The notes below the pieces were generated by a model. The model saw nothing but the letters and a program-made list of their open reading frames with translations. It was not told the origin of the DNA and did no database searches. From positions 1 to 64,000 of IMG/VR virus record IMGVR_UViG_3300032240_002285: a stretch of DNA of 64,000 nucleotides; one strand, 5' to 3'. The position numbers were made by a program, and so were the translations under genes. This DNA is from a virus. Each line of letters opens with the position of its first letter. The first letter of the stretch is position 1. Positions 25,588 through 34,696 of the stretch are shown piece by piece.

Positions 25588-25956
25588 ATGCCTAGACCAC
25601 AACGTAAAGAAATTAATTTTAGTAAGGAATCTATATTATCTTTAATGCAAGAAATCTACAATGAACTTGTAGAACAAAGACAGACTGCCATCAGAATTCA
25701 AAATAAGATGTTGGCTCTGTTAAAAAATCCATCAGACATGACAACTATCGGTCCTGTTATTGAAAAACAACAAAAAATTGTTAATGATTGTGTGGAAAAA
25801 AAAATTAGTTTGTCAAAACTTCAATCAAGTATTTGGGAAAAATCAAACAGTGGTAATAACGAATCTTTTTCTTTGGCTGATTTAGATGATGATTTGATTC
25901 AAAATCTTATAGAAAAAGATGTTTCTAACGACGAAGAAACATATAAAATGAAATAA
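25588..25956 (+). CDS. Unknown helical protein following the late sigma factor
   Basis: 122 residues, almost wholly helical and charged: SKESILSLMQEIYNELVEQR, then KQQKIVNDCVEKKISLSKLQ, ending in an acidic tail (DLDDDLIQNLIEKD). I recognise no family. Its place between the late sigma factor and the structural genes would suit a transcription accessory protein (T4 has gp33 for this) or a small virion assembly factor; both are guesses. A TATTTATA motif ends 3 nt before the start. Confidence 0.78.
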   Translation: MPRPQRKEINFSKESILSLMQEIYNELVEQRQTAIRIQNKMLALLKNPSDMTTIGPVIEKQQKIVNDCVEKKISLSKLQSSIWEKSNSGNNESFSLADLDDDLIQNLIEKDVSNDEETYKMK

Positions 25957-25957
25957 T

Positions 25958-28072
25958 ATGGCAATAGATTTATCACAAAGTTGGGGTGCTGCTAAAAGTA
26001 GAACCAAAGCCATAGTCGCTTTTACAAAAGCGTCCGCTGGAGCTAAAGAATTAAAAGCATCGGCAGGTAATTCTGAATCTCCAAGTAACAACGCGTTAAA
26101 CACTCAGTTAGACAAAATACAAAATCAACAAAAAAGATACTTAAGGAATCCACCTACATCTTTTACACAAATGTTAGAACTAATTGGACTGGTGAGCGGT
26201 TCAGGTGGTAGTACTATTAGTTATTTACGAAGAAAGTTAATTGAGACTAGTGTTGCAATAGAACCTGAAGTAAGAAAAATTATTTCTGATGAAGCAATAC
26301 ATGCCATAGGTTGTTCACAAGAACAAACATTTAATGGATATTCAGTATCCAATTTAAATTTAAATCCACTTTCAACTTTACCTGAAGGTGAGGGTATATA
26401 TGTACCTGTTGAATCTTTAGACATCGGTAATCTATTAAAAAATGCACCAGACTCTACGCTTGGCAAATCTTTATATGAAGCTCCTGAAGTTACCACTCAA
26501 GCTGGATTTTTGAGGCCTTACGGAGGAAAAATAGCTTTTCCGATGAATAAACAATTGAATCAAAGAATGGATTCATCTAATTTAGGTAGGTCTTATTATA
26601 CTGAATTTGGAAAATATTACCAAGGCACATCAGGTCAACCATTGTTTGATTTTGAATACTCAAAAACAAATCAATATGGAATAACTCAAGATTGTTATAG
26701 ATTTGCACTAATAGATAAAGAACCAATAACTGGAGACAATGAACAATCAGGTAACAACGTTGGAGATTTTTTAAATGATTACTATAGTACAATTAAAATA
26801 ATTGATAGTGTTGACATGACAGCGGCTATCATGAATTTGTTATCAGGAGCCATTTCCATGAAAGCGAATATAAGTGCCGATGAAATAACGGAGAATTCAA
26901 AATTTTATTTGTTACTCCAAAGAATATTAGGGCTTTGTTTTGATTCAAGAAAAGAAATTGATGTTAGTGGTATTTCAAAAATTGCAGAATTAGATGGTGT
27001 TGATGAAAGTTTTTTTGAATTTACTGAAGTTGATTTAAGAAATATTGATGTTGAGGTTACAAATATTCAAAATAAAGTTGTTGAATTTGAAGACTGTAAT
27101 AACATTAAATTACCTGTTGACTACGAAAATATTGTAGCTCAGTTAGTTGAGTTTAGAAGTACTTTAAGCGGTCAAACTACAGAACAACAAGTAAATACGA
27201 TTACTTCAATTATTGATAGCCTTTACCAAAATCCCGATTGGAAACTTTTTATACCAACAAATTTAAATGTTGAGGTTGCAATTAATAAAGATGTATTGAA
27301 ACAAATACCTATAGCGGTTGCATCAGCAATATTGTCACCAAAAGTTTTATTACCTATTTTTGTTTTGTTAAAAGTGGTGGAAAGTAATGCATTATCACAA
27401 TATAATCAACTTATAACTTCAGGTAACACATTTATTCAGTCAGGTAATAATAGTTTAGGAGGTGTTAATAATATAGTCAACAATTCAGTAGACTTTCTTA
27501 GAGTGTTTAAAACATTTAGTATTCAAGTGGTTTCTAAAATTGGGGCCATTTATTTGAAAACTTTGTATAAAATTTTAGAAAAAGATATTATTAATTTAAT
27601 ATATTTTGTAAATCAAGATATAATAAAAAGTAAAATACTCAAAAAGTACCAAATTATATCTGCACTATTACAGATATTAAATTATTATTTAATTATATCT
27701 CAATTAGTTGATGATTATAGACGATGCAAATCGTTAGTAAATGACATTTTAATACTCTTAAATTTAATATCTCAAAGTAGTGGACTAACAAGTAATGATA
27801 TTCCAGCTCCTTTGTTAGCGTTATCAGGATTTTTACCAGGAACTGACCCTAATAGGTCGACAATAAACACAATAGAATTTTTACAAGAGTTAGGTTTACC
27901 GACAAATGCTTTACCTGATGGTTCACCAAATTTAATGGTGTTATATAACTTGGCAACACACAAAGGAGCCGACAAAGAAAATTCTGAAAACGGTAAAGTT
28001 CAGGCGACTATTGATGCAAACTGTGCATTTAATCCAGCGGCTTGTACAAGAATTGTAGGAAAAGCGACGTAA
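25958..28072 (+). CDS. Large structural protein, probably baseplate or tail
   Basis: 704 residues with no recognised domain. The N-terminus is Ala/Ser rich, the centre is mixed alpha/beta (DCYRFALIDKEPITGDNE), and residues about 490-600 contain several long hydrophobic helices (IPIAVASAILSPKVLLPIFV; IISALLQILNYYLIISQLVD) that could be membrane-active or buried in an oligomer. The C-terminus has two Cys in NCAFNPAACTR. It starts the run of late structural genes; size and neighbours suggest a baseplate or tail component. Confidence 0.75.
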   Translation: MAIDLSQSWGAAKSRTKAIVAFTKASAGAKELKASAGNSESPSNNALNTQLDKIQNQQKRYLRNPPTSFTQMLELIGLVSGSGGSTISYLRRKLIETSVAIEPEVRKIISDEAIHAIGCSQEQTFNGYSVSNLNLNPLSTLPEGEGIYVPVESLDIGNLLKNAPDSTLGKSLYEAPEVTTQAGFLRPYGGKIAFPMNKQLNQRMDSSNLGRSYYTEFGKYYQGTSGQPLFDFEYSKTNQYGITQDCYRFALIDKEPITGDNEQSGNNVGDFLNDYYSTIKIIDSVDMTAAIMNLLSGAISMKANISADEITENSKFYLLLQRILGLCFDSRKEIDVSGISKIAELDGVDESFFEFTEVDLRNIDVEVTNIQNKVVEFEDCNNIKLPVDYENIVAQLVEFRSTLSGQTTEQQVNTITSIIDSLYQNPDWKLFIPTNLNVEVAINKDVLKQIPIAVASAILSPKVLLPIFVLLKVVESNALSQYNQLITSGNTFIQSGNNSLGGVNNIVNNSVDFLRVFKTFSIQVVSKIGAIYLKTLYKILEKDIINLIYFVNQDIIKSKILKKYQIISALLQILNYYLIISQLVDDYRRCKSLVNDILILLNLISQSSGLTSNDIPAPLLALSGFLPGTDPNRSTINTIEFLQELGLPTNALPDGSPNLMVLYNLATHKGADKENSENGKVQATIDANCAFNPAACTRIVGKAT

Positions 28073-28073
28073 C

Positions 28074-28280
28074 ATGACAACAGAAGAATTTGACAGTATT
28101 TTAAAAGAACAAGCGGATTTAAAAAATTTACCTAATTCAAAATTAATAGAAATAATGGATAAATTATCCACCGATTTTGATTTAACAAGAACTAATATTA
28201 TAAATCTTACTATGTATTTAGATAGTGTTGAAGAGCTTTATAATAAAACATTAAAAGAGTACGAGTTAAGAAATAAATAA
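28074..28280 (+). CDS. Small helical protein
   Basis: 68 residues: MTTEEFDSILKEQADLKN followed by two helices (KLIEIMDKLSTDFDLTRTNI; MYLDSVEELYNKTLKEYELR). It lies 1 nt after the large structural gene and its stop overlaps the start of the baseplate gene by 1 nt. It could be a chaperone or small structural subunit for one of them; no family is recognised. Confidence 0.75.
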   Translation: MTTEEFDSILKEQADLKNLPNSKLIEIMDKLSTDFDLTRTNIINLTMYLDSVEELYNKTLKEYELRNK

Positions 28281-29845
28281 TGACAGGACCGATATTTTTT
28301 CAAGTAGTAGTTATGGATAATCAAGACCCAATGATGTTGGGTAGGATTAGAGCCAAATTATTGACTGATAATTATAACGATATTGTAAAAAGTATTACTG
28401 ACCCACCTTGGGACGAACAGAAGGATGTATGGACAAGTAGAGACCCATTTATTTTTAATCCTTTAATGCCCTACTTTATGTACCAAGTACCTAAAGTAGA
28501 AGAATTAGCGCAAGTTATTTATGTTAATAAAGATTTCAAATACCAAAATCAATATTACATTCAAAACACATTTTCATCACCAACTGCAATTTTATTTGAA
28601 TATTATGTCGGTGGAAATAAATTTACAGGTACAGGTACCCAACTATCAAATCCTAAACCTTTAAAAAATCAAGATGGTACTTATGCTGACAAAGCAACTC
28701 ATAAAGGTGTATTCCCTGAGCCAGGTGATAACGCAATTTTAGGAAGAGGTAGTGCGGATTTAATTGTTAAAGAAAATGAGGTTTTATTAAGAGCAGGTAA
28801 ATTTAAATCAGCAACTTTACAACCAAACGTTATACCAAGTGGTAATTCACAAAGAGGTTTTTTACAACTCTCAAGAGTTAATACAACGAAGGTTAAACAA
28901 GAAGACAAAACTATTGTAGAATTTAACGAAAAAGTAATTGCCGTAAAATATTTGGTTGAGTGGGTAATTATTAATCCTGAAAATACTCAAAACAAATTTT
29001 CAGGTAATGTTTATCTATATGGATTAAAACCTGATATATCAACAAATTCAAAAAACTTGACAGTAGGAAGTGTTGTTGATGAAAAATTGAAATCTTTAAT
29101 TGAATCCGTTCCGTTTACATCTTTATCAATAACTGACACTGCAAAGTTTATTAACAATTTTATAAATAAATGTAATGGAACGCCAAGTGTTACAGACCCA
29201 TTAACGGGCTCTGAACTTTCACCTACTCTTGAAAATAATTTATCTTTAAGATTAAATGGAAGTTTTCCATTTTTTTACAGACCAAATAATTTAACATATT
29301 CGTACTTAAAACCATCATTGTCTTCAAGTTATTTGAATCCAACGGGTGTTGAAGTACAAAATATTCAAAATATATTCAACAATGTTAAATTATTTTCCGC
29401 CCTCAAACAAGGAGGATATGGATTAGTTTATGCTAAAAGTAAAGTTGGTATACCACTTGAAACAAAAACAAGTGTTATCCCTAATTCAACTTTTGTGAAT
29501 AGTCCAACAACCTTTGGTGCGTTAGGAAGTGATAACGTATTTTTACTTTCTCATCAATCGTCAATTCCAGGTAAAGGTAAAATCAATTTTGATAATACAC
29601 TGTATGGCATAACAGGAGACCAATTTGTTGATGAAATTATTCCAAAAACATCAAGTTTAGTTAGAGGCGAAGAGCTCATGGAATTAATTAATTTGATTGT
29701 TAGATTCTTGGTAACCCATACTCACGCATTCCCAGGACTACCACCAGTACCTGTAACTCAGGACGGAAGTAACGTTCAAGATATCTTAACTGAACTTCAA
29801 AACGCAGCAAATAAGATTCTTAACAAAAATATTAGACTTAACTAG
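28280..29845 (+). CDS. Putative baseplate hub protein with OB-fold-like N-terminus
   Basis: 521 residues. The beginning, GPIFFQVVVMDNQDPMMLGR followed by IRAKLL, has the pattern (V...DP...GRIR-K) of the OB domain in gp5/VgrG hub proteins. FPEPGDNAILGRGSADLIVK and ENEVLLRAG look like the end of such a barrel. The C-terminus includes VRFLVTHTHAFPGLPPVP, a His-rich loop seen in tail spike or hub proteins. No lysozyme domain is present. A hub or spike role in the baseplate is inferred; certainty is moderate. Confidence 0.65.
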   Translation: MTGPIFFQVVVMDNQDPMMLGRIRAKLLTDNYNDIVKSITDPPWDEQKDVWTSRDPFIFNPLMPYFMYQVPKVEELAQVIYVNKDFKYQNQYYIQNTFSSPTAILFEYYVGGNKFTGTGTQLSNPKPLKNQDGTYADKATHKGVFPEPGDNAILGRGSADLIVKENEVLLRAGKFKSATLQPNVIPSGNSQRGFLQLSRVNTTKVKQEDKTIVEFNEKVIAVKYLVEWVIINPENTQNKFSGNVYLYGLKPDISTNSKNLTVGSVVDEKLKSLIESVPFTSLSITDTAKFINNFINKCNGTPSVTDPLTGSELSPTLENNLSLRLNGSFPFFYRPNNLTYSYLKPSLSSSYLNPTGVEVQNIQNIFNNVKLFSALKQGGYGLVYAKSKVGIPLETKTSVIPNSTFVNSPTTFGALGSDNVFLLSHQSSIPGKGKINFDNTLYGITGDQFVDEIIPKTSSLVRGEELMELINLIVRFLVTHTHAFPGLPPVPVTQDGSNVQDILTELQNAANKILNKNIRLN

Positions 29846-29853
29846 TATTTATA
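29846..29853 (+). promoter_or_regulatory. Late-type motif TATTTATA
   Basis: TATTTATA, 13 nt before the ATG at 29867 and overlapping nothing else of note. The spacer of 13 nt recurs at 47533, 49508 and 57224. Confidence 0.55.
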
Positions 29854-29866
29854 TTAAAAAACATTA

Positions 29867-31369
29867 ATGTCAATCTTAAGGTCATACATAGATAAGAATA
29901 ATACTATCATATCAAATTCTTACGTCAACACGGGAAGAAACCCTGTTATTGAATTAAATTTTGGTGCATCAGATTACGTAGTACCTAACTACGGATTCAC
30001 AAGATTCATCTTTGAATTAGATTTAGCATTACTTAGAGAAAATATTACTTCAGGGGTAATTTCAACAGGGTGTACTTCGGCGATGACTCATACATTAAAA
30101 ATGACAAACACATCGTCATTTGATAATGAACTTTTAAATTCGTTTATGTCAAACAAAAGAAGACGAGCGACATCATTCGACCTAATTTTATTTAGAATCC
30201 CTCAGGCGTCAGGTACGACAGGTCCATCTCAACAATGGGATGAAGGAGTAGGTTACGATTACAATGATTTTAACTTAGCTCAGAATAGTGCCATAGGAGG
30301 TTCATCCCCTTTAACATATGTAGATAGTAGAGCATACTCTACAAGACCATCAAACTGGTACCAAACATCTACAATTTCAAATTGGACCCAACCAGGAATT
30401 TATGACAACAAAGACCAAGGAACTGTTAATTACTCAGGTCTAACGATTATTGCAAGACAACATTTTGAATTGGGTAATGAGGACATTAACATGGATATGT
30501 CGGATGAAATCAACGGTATTCTTAATGGTTCAATCACAGGTGTTACAGGATGGGGATTGGCTTATTTACCTCAAATTGAAAACTTGACAGGTTTAACTGA
30601 AAGTTATAGTGTGGCATTCTTTTCAAGACAAACACAAACATTCTATCAACCATATATGTTAACAAATTATGATGACATAATCAAAGACGATAGAAATGTA
30701 TTTCTAAAGAATCAAATAAATAAATTATACCTTTATGTTTATCAAAATGGTGACTTGGTTAATTTAGATTCTGACCCGTTTGTTAGAATTGAAGATAGAA
30801 ACGGGGATGCCGTTAGTGGTATGTCTTCATTAAACACATGTTTGAGAACCAAAGGAGTTTATGAAGTTGTTGTTCCCAACGGGTTTACAAATCAACCTAC
30901 ACCGTGTTTATTCTACGATGTATGGTCAGGATTAACAATTAGTGGACAAAGTCTTCCAAACGTAACAAATCAGTTTACCCTACAACCATATTCCGCGGGA
31001 ATTCAAATTGGTTCAGTATCTCAAGACCCTACCAAATTTGGTTTTGATTTCTATGGTATCTTACAAAACGAACAAATACTTAATTCCGACATAAGAAAAG
31101 TAGGGGTTACAATTAAGAAAGCCTACACAGGACAAGTACCATTACAAAATATTTCAGCATTCTATAGAGTGTATGTAAGAGAAGGTACGACAGAAGTTCA
31201 AGTTCAAGATTGGACTCCAATCAACAGAACTCCAAATGAATATTATTTTATCTTTGACATGAGAGATAAAATTCCAAATCAATATTATGTTGATATTCAA
31301 GTGAATACATCAGGTGAGAAAGACACCTATAAAAAACAATTAACATTTAATATCGTAAATAAAAAATGA
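29867..31369 (+). CDS. Structural protein, probably tail or baseplate wedge/fibre
   Basis: 500 residues, beta-rich and full of Asn, Thr, Gly and Tyr. It starts MSILRSYIDKNNTIISNSYV and has a long middle region with tyrosine- and tryptophan-rich loops (SNWYQTSTISNWTQPGIYDN). The C-terminal 100 residues resemble a small immunoglobulin-like or fibronectin-like beta domain (YRVYVREGTTEVQVQDW...YVDIQVNTSG). It has its own late-type motif and is followed by a 4-nt overlap. Virion role is inferred from composition and position. Confidence 0.78.
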   Translation: MSILRSYIDKNNTIISNSYVNTGRNPVIELNFGASDYVVPNYGFTRFIFELDLALLRENITSGVISTGCTSAMTHTLKMTNTSSFDNELLNSFMSNKRRRATSFDLILFRIPQASGTTGPSQQWDEGVGYDYNDFNLAQNSAIGGSSPLTYVDSRAYSTRPSNWYQTSTISNWTQPGIYDNKDQGTVNYSGLTIIARQHFELGNEDINMDMSDEINGILNGSITGVTGWGLAYLPQIENLTGLTESYSVAFFSRQTQTFYQPYMLTNYDDIIKDDRNVFLKNQINKLYLYVYQNGDLVNLDSDPFVRIEDRNGDAVSGMSSLNTCLRTKGVYEVVVPNGFTNQPTPCLFYDVWSGLTISGQSLPNVTNQFTLQPYSAGIQIGSVSQDPTKFGFDFYGILQNEQILNSDIRKVGVTIKKAYTGQVPLQNISAFYRVYVREGTTEVQVQDWTPINRTPNEYYFIFDMRDKIPNQYYVDIQVNTSGEKDTYKKQLTFNIVNKK

Positions 31370-31833
31370 CAAAGGTAGTAAAACTTACAGAACAAGATTT
31401 AAATAGACTTGTTAACAAAGTTCTTAAAGAACAAGATGAAGCGAATTATATGCTTTTTAGCAATTTAGAACAAATTAAAAGACAATGTGAAATGATGTTG
31501 GAAATGGACCCCCATATGATTGACCAGTTAATCAATAATGGACACGATTGGGCCGATGACCATATCACTGAAGCAAAGGTCAACATAGACCAAGTATTTG
31601 ATTTTTTCAAAAATGAATTTGCTAAAAAAGACGAATACGTAGATTACGAGGAAATGATGGCAGAAAGCAGAAAGAAAACAGGAACTCCACTTTGCGCTAG
31701 GGGAAAAGCTTCAGCGAAGGCAAAATTTAAAATTTACCCTAGTGCTTACGCAAATGGTCACGCTGTTCAAGTTTGTAAAGGTAAAATTAAAGGATTAGAC
31801 GGTAAGAAACACTGTTCAGGTGCTTATTGTTAA
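31366..31833 (+). CDS. Putative virion protein with C-terminal YPSAYANGHAVQVCKG motif
   Basis: 155 residues. The N-terminus VKLTEQDLNRLVNKVLKEQ forms an amphipathic helix ending in VLKE, a possible prohead-protease site. The C-terminal 50 residues (CARGKASAKAKFKIYPSAYA, then NGHAVQVCKGKIKG) are a short Cys-containing motif that I have seen in uncharacterised proteins of large phages and giant viruses; function unknown. A bidirectional terminator follows. It overlaps the previous gene by 4 nt. Confidence 0.75.
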   Translation: MTKVVKLTEQDLNRLVNKVLKEQDEANYMLFSNLEQIKRQCEMMLEMDPHMIDQLINNGHDWADDHITEAKVNIDQVFDFFKNEFAKKDEYVDYEEMMAESRKKTGTPLCARGKASAKAKFKIYPSAYANGHAVQVCKGKIKGLDGKKHCSGAYC

Positions 31834-31838
31834 TTAAT

Positions 31839-31884
31839 AAAACGCTTTAAGGAATTCTATTATAATGTTCTCTTAAAGCGTTTT
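31839..31884. terminator. Bidirectional terminator between converging operons
   Basis: AAAACGCTTTAA (31839-31850) pairs perfectly with TTAAAGCGTTTT (31873-31884), with a 22-nt loop and T-runs on both strands. The left arm contains the stop codon of the minus-strand gene at 31847, so the hairpin overlaps the 3' end of that coding sequence. Confidence 0.8.
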
Positions 31885-32545
31885 TTATTGTATCTCTAAG
31901 AGATTCATTTTTCGGCTCGTAGTGAGTCATTTTTGGTTGGTTGCCAGTACCACTTTTGGAATGTGTTTTTTCGGCTTTTCTTTTTTGTTGACACGCAGCT
32001 TTCTTTTGAGAATCGCTCATTTTACTTGCTACACCTGCAGCCCTACATTTAGGATATCCTTTATCACTAGCTTCAGGTCTACCACATGGCGGATGTTTAC
32101 CACCTTCTTTTTTACGACAAATATTGACCCATGGCCCCTTTGGTTGTGAACTGCCTTTTGGAGCTTTCTTTTTACCAAACCAAACTGCCAAATCCTCTTT
32201 AAGAAATCCAACGGCTTTGTCAATAACCTCATCAGGATTTTCAATGTCACCAATACTACTACCTTCGTCGTCGTTCTGACCAGTATAAAAACTTTTCAAG
32301 TATGTATCAATTTTAGATAATATTTCAGTTTTATCTTCAATTTTTGCTCTTTCTTCGGGAGACTCTTTATAATCGTCTCCACTAGCCTCTTCATATGCTA
32401 ATTCTGCATTGGTGTATTGATAAACAGGAATATTAAATGGCCCTAATTGGTCTTCAGTCCATGCTTGGGGTGCTAAAACAATTGGTACTTTAAAATGACC
32501 AGCACTTCCTGACCCTGTCGCTTCACTAATTCTTTTATTTTTCAT
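31847..32545 (-). CDS. Unknown protein with Cys-rich basic C-terminal domain
   Basis: 232 residues. The N-terminal half is acidic. The C-terminal half carries GPWVNICRKKEGGKHPPCGR, then YPKCRAAGVASKMSDSQKKA and a basic KRKAEK stretch, a four-cysteine module that recurs in proteins of large phages and giant viruses without a known function to me; metal or nucleic acid binding is plausible. The last residues (LRDTIKNALREHYNRIP) form a helix encoded within the terminator hairpin. It is convergent with the tail operon. Confidence 0.75.
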   Translation of the reverse strand: MKNKRISEATGSGSAGHFKVPIVLAPQAWTEDQLGPFNIPVYQYTNAELAYEEASGDDYKESPEERAKIEDKTEILSKIDTYLKSFYTGQNDDEGSSIGDIENPDEVIDKAVGFLKEDLAVWFGKKKAPKGSSQPKGPWVNICRKKEGGKHPPCGRPEASDKGYPKCRAAGVASKMSDSQKKAACQQKRKAEKTHSKSGTGNQPKMTHYEPKNESLRDTIKNALREHYNRIP

Positions 32546-32550
32546 ATTAT

Positions 32551-32558
32551 TATAAATA
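32551..32558 (-). promoter_or_regulatory. Late-type motif between divergent genes
   Basis: On the minus strand this reads TATTTATA, 5 nt before the ATG at 32545. On the plus strand it reads TATAAATA, 15 nt before the ATG at 32574, so it is the only site where the T4-orientation could also apply. Confidence 0.45.
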
Positions 32559-32573
32559 TATCAAAGAAACATT

Positions 32574-32798
32574 ATGTTACAAGAAAAAAAACCATTAGGA
32601 TTACTTTTTAATAGTGTTGCATATTATAAACCTGAAGATATTGAAATGATAGTTGACAACTTAAATTTTGACCAGGCATTTTATATGTTAATACAATCAT
32701 TAGAATATGCTCACCAACACAATGTGTATTCGTTACAAGAAGCAGAAATAATTTCAAAATCAATAAGAATATTAAATTCAAAAAAAACTGAAGAATAA
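32574..32798 (+). CDS. Small unknown protein
   Basis: 74 residues: MLQEKKPLGLLFNSVAYYKP then helices NLNFDQAFYMLIQSLEYAHQ and VYSLQEAEIISKSIRILNS. It looks like a compact all-helical protein. It stands alone on the plus strand between two minus-strand genes, bounded by a divergent motif upstream and a strong hairpin terminator just after the stop, which supports a real transcription unit. Function unknown. Confidence 0.7.
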   Translation: MLQEKKPLGLLFNSVAYYKPEDIEMIVDNLNFDQAFYMLIQSLEYAHQHNVYSLQEAEIISKSIRILNSKKTEE

Positions 32799-32828
32799 AA
32801 AAAGGGACAATTACTTGTCCCTTTTTTA
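32797..32828. terminator. Bidirectional terminator
   Basis: AAAGGGACAA, loop TTAC, TTGTCCCTTT: a perfect 10-bp stem flanked by A-run and T-run, so it can stop transcription from both sides. It separates the small plus-strand gene from the end of the capsid gene on the minus strand. Confidence 0.9.
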
Positions 32829-32847
32829 CTATCATCAAGAATATTGA

Positions 32848-34653
32848 TTATCTCAATTCTCTTAAGTCGAAAGTTCTAACACCATCAACTGTGATACGTC
32901 CGTAGAATCTGTTATTAACCATTTTCTTAGCGTATCTAGTCATGATACCTTTGATTGGTGTAAAGTTAAACGGATTGTACATCGTTGGTGTTAATTGTAA
33001 TGGTACGTATGGTGCGTAAATGTAACCAGTATCTAATAAAGATGTACCTTTGTGACCTAATAACACTTGGTTAGCAGGGAAGTAAGGGTCTCTATAAACT
33101 TGGTAACGACCAGCTAAAGTACCTACTCTTTCAATACCCATGTTATATTGGTCTTGCTCAGGAGCTGCGTTTGATACGTGGAAGTACTCCAAGTCATCAA
33201 AGATAGCACTGATTTCAGAAGAAACAACAATCCAGTTAGCTCCACCTCTTAAAGTAGACTTGTGGATTTGAGCTGAAATTTGGTTGATAGCTGTAATTAA
33301 AGTTTGATTCCAGTCTTTTTGAGTATAAGGTTGTGCTTGACCACCTAGTCTCTTCCAACCATTGTAATCCCAACGTAAGTTCCATGCTGCACCTTTACGT
33401 AAATCTCTTAAGATTTCACGGTCAATTTCTGCAGCAACTTGTTCAGATAATAAAGCTGTTAATTCAGCTTCAGCATCAATATTATGGAATGCTGCAACGT
33501 CTTGTGCCATTTCTGGAGACCATTGAGCTCTTAATTTTCTTTCAGTTACAGAAACTGTTACTGACATTAAATCAAATGAAACTTCACCGATTTTATCTTC
33601 AAATTCTAAGTTTTTGTAGATTCTATAAGTAGCTGTAAACGCTTGGTTTACTGCTGTTGTAGAAGCAAATGTAGAACCTGTGTAACCGTCCATAGAACCA
33701 CCACAAGTAATACATACTGGTACTTGTAAATCAACCTCTAAGTAAATTTTACCTTGAGCATCACAGATGTTGTCATATTGACCACCATCAGTTTTACTGT
33801 TAGGGAATACTAATGTTGCGTTGTTATCACCGTATTGAACAATACCTTTACCATATCTTTGAGTTACAACTCTGAATAAATAATTGTTAGATGTGTTAGC
33901 TGAAGTATAAATGTTTCCAGCAGCTCCACGAACTGTCAAATCAGATAAGAAAGCTTCGTTGTCCATAGGTTGACCATCTGGACCAATCAATTTACCTGCT
34001 CCGTCAGAAGCGAAACCAGACATTACGATAAGAACTTTTCTATAGTCTGATAAAGAGTAAGCTGAAACAACTAATTGGTCAGCTAACCAAGCTACAGTAG
34101 CAACATCTGCAGTGATAGCAGAATATTGTCCCTTAGAATAATCAAATAATCCTGGTGGGTCTAAAGCTGGTTCGTTACCTTCGTAGAATCTATCGTAAAG
34201 GTCTTTAGTGTTATTGTAATCATAACCACTGTTTGGAGTTTGGTCCGCGTTAGCGTTCGGTGAACCGTACGGTGCGTAGTGTGCTCCACTATTTGCGTTA
34301 GAAAACGCTGGGTCGTATGACTGAATGTTTGGTACAAAGTAGAATAATTTACCGATAGGTAAATTCATAGCTTGTACAGAAACGATATCATTCGCTAATA
34401 ATTTAGAGAATACACGTCTAACAATTGGGAAAACAACTGTTTCAAATGCACCTGTGTCAGATGTAGATGATGCTTCGTTAATCAAATACGATGCTTGGTT
34501 TTCATATAATTGTGCAACGTTTTCTCTCATGTGACCTTTAAGACCCTCTAAGAATCCTAATTTGTCCCACTTACTAATTGTGTCTTCTTTGATAACCTTA
34601 AGGTGCTTAAGACCGATGTTACCTACAAGACCTGATTCTAATAATGCTCCCAT
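32848..34653 (-). CDS. gp23: Major capsid protein, T4 gp23-like
   Basis: 601 residues. The segment FETVVFPIVRRVFSKLLAND then IVSVQAMNLPIGKLFYF matches the conserved early region of T4-type gp23, and the C-terminus (RYAKKMVNNRFYGRITVDGV, then RTFDLREL) is also typical. It forms the hexameric shell. The N-terminal 60 residues resemble the removable propeptide and end in SYLINE-A (residues 56-61), matching the [L/I]xE cleavage consensus of gp21-type protease; processing would leave about 541 residues. The scaffold gene lies 43 bp upstream, and a terminator follows downstream. Confidence 0.95.
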   Translation of the reverse strand: MGALLESGLVGNIGLKHLKVIKEDTISKWDKLGFLEGLKGHMRENVAQLYENQASYLINEASSTSDTGAFETVVFPIVRRVFSKLLANDIVSVQAMNLPIGKLFYFVPNIQSYDPAFSNANSGAHYAPYGSPNANADQTPNSGYDYNNTKDLYDRFYEGNEPALDPPGLFDYSKGQYSAITADVATVAWLADQLVVSAYSLSDYRKVLIVMSGFASDGAGKLIGPDGQPMDNEAFLSDLTVRGAAGNIYTSANTSNNYLFRVVTQRYGKGIVQYGDNNATLVFPNSKTDGGQYDNICDAQGKIYLEVDLQVPVCITCGGSMDGYTGSTFASTTAVNQAFTATYRIYKNLEFEDKIGEVSFDLMSVTVSVTERKLRAQWSPEMAQDVAAFHNIDAEAELTALLSEQVAAEIDREILRDLRKGAAWNLRWDYNGWKRLGGQAQPYTQKDWNQTLITAINQISAQIHKSTLRGGANWIVVSSEISAIFDDLEYFHVSNAAPEQDQYNMGIERVGTLAGRYQVYRDPYFPANQVLLGHKGTSLLDTGYIYAPYVPLQLTPTMYNPFNFTPIKGIMTRYAKKMVNNRFYGRITVDGVRTFDLRELR

Positions 34654-34696
34654 TTTTTAGTATAGTTTGTTTTTAAGTTTTATTTTATTTTTTACT

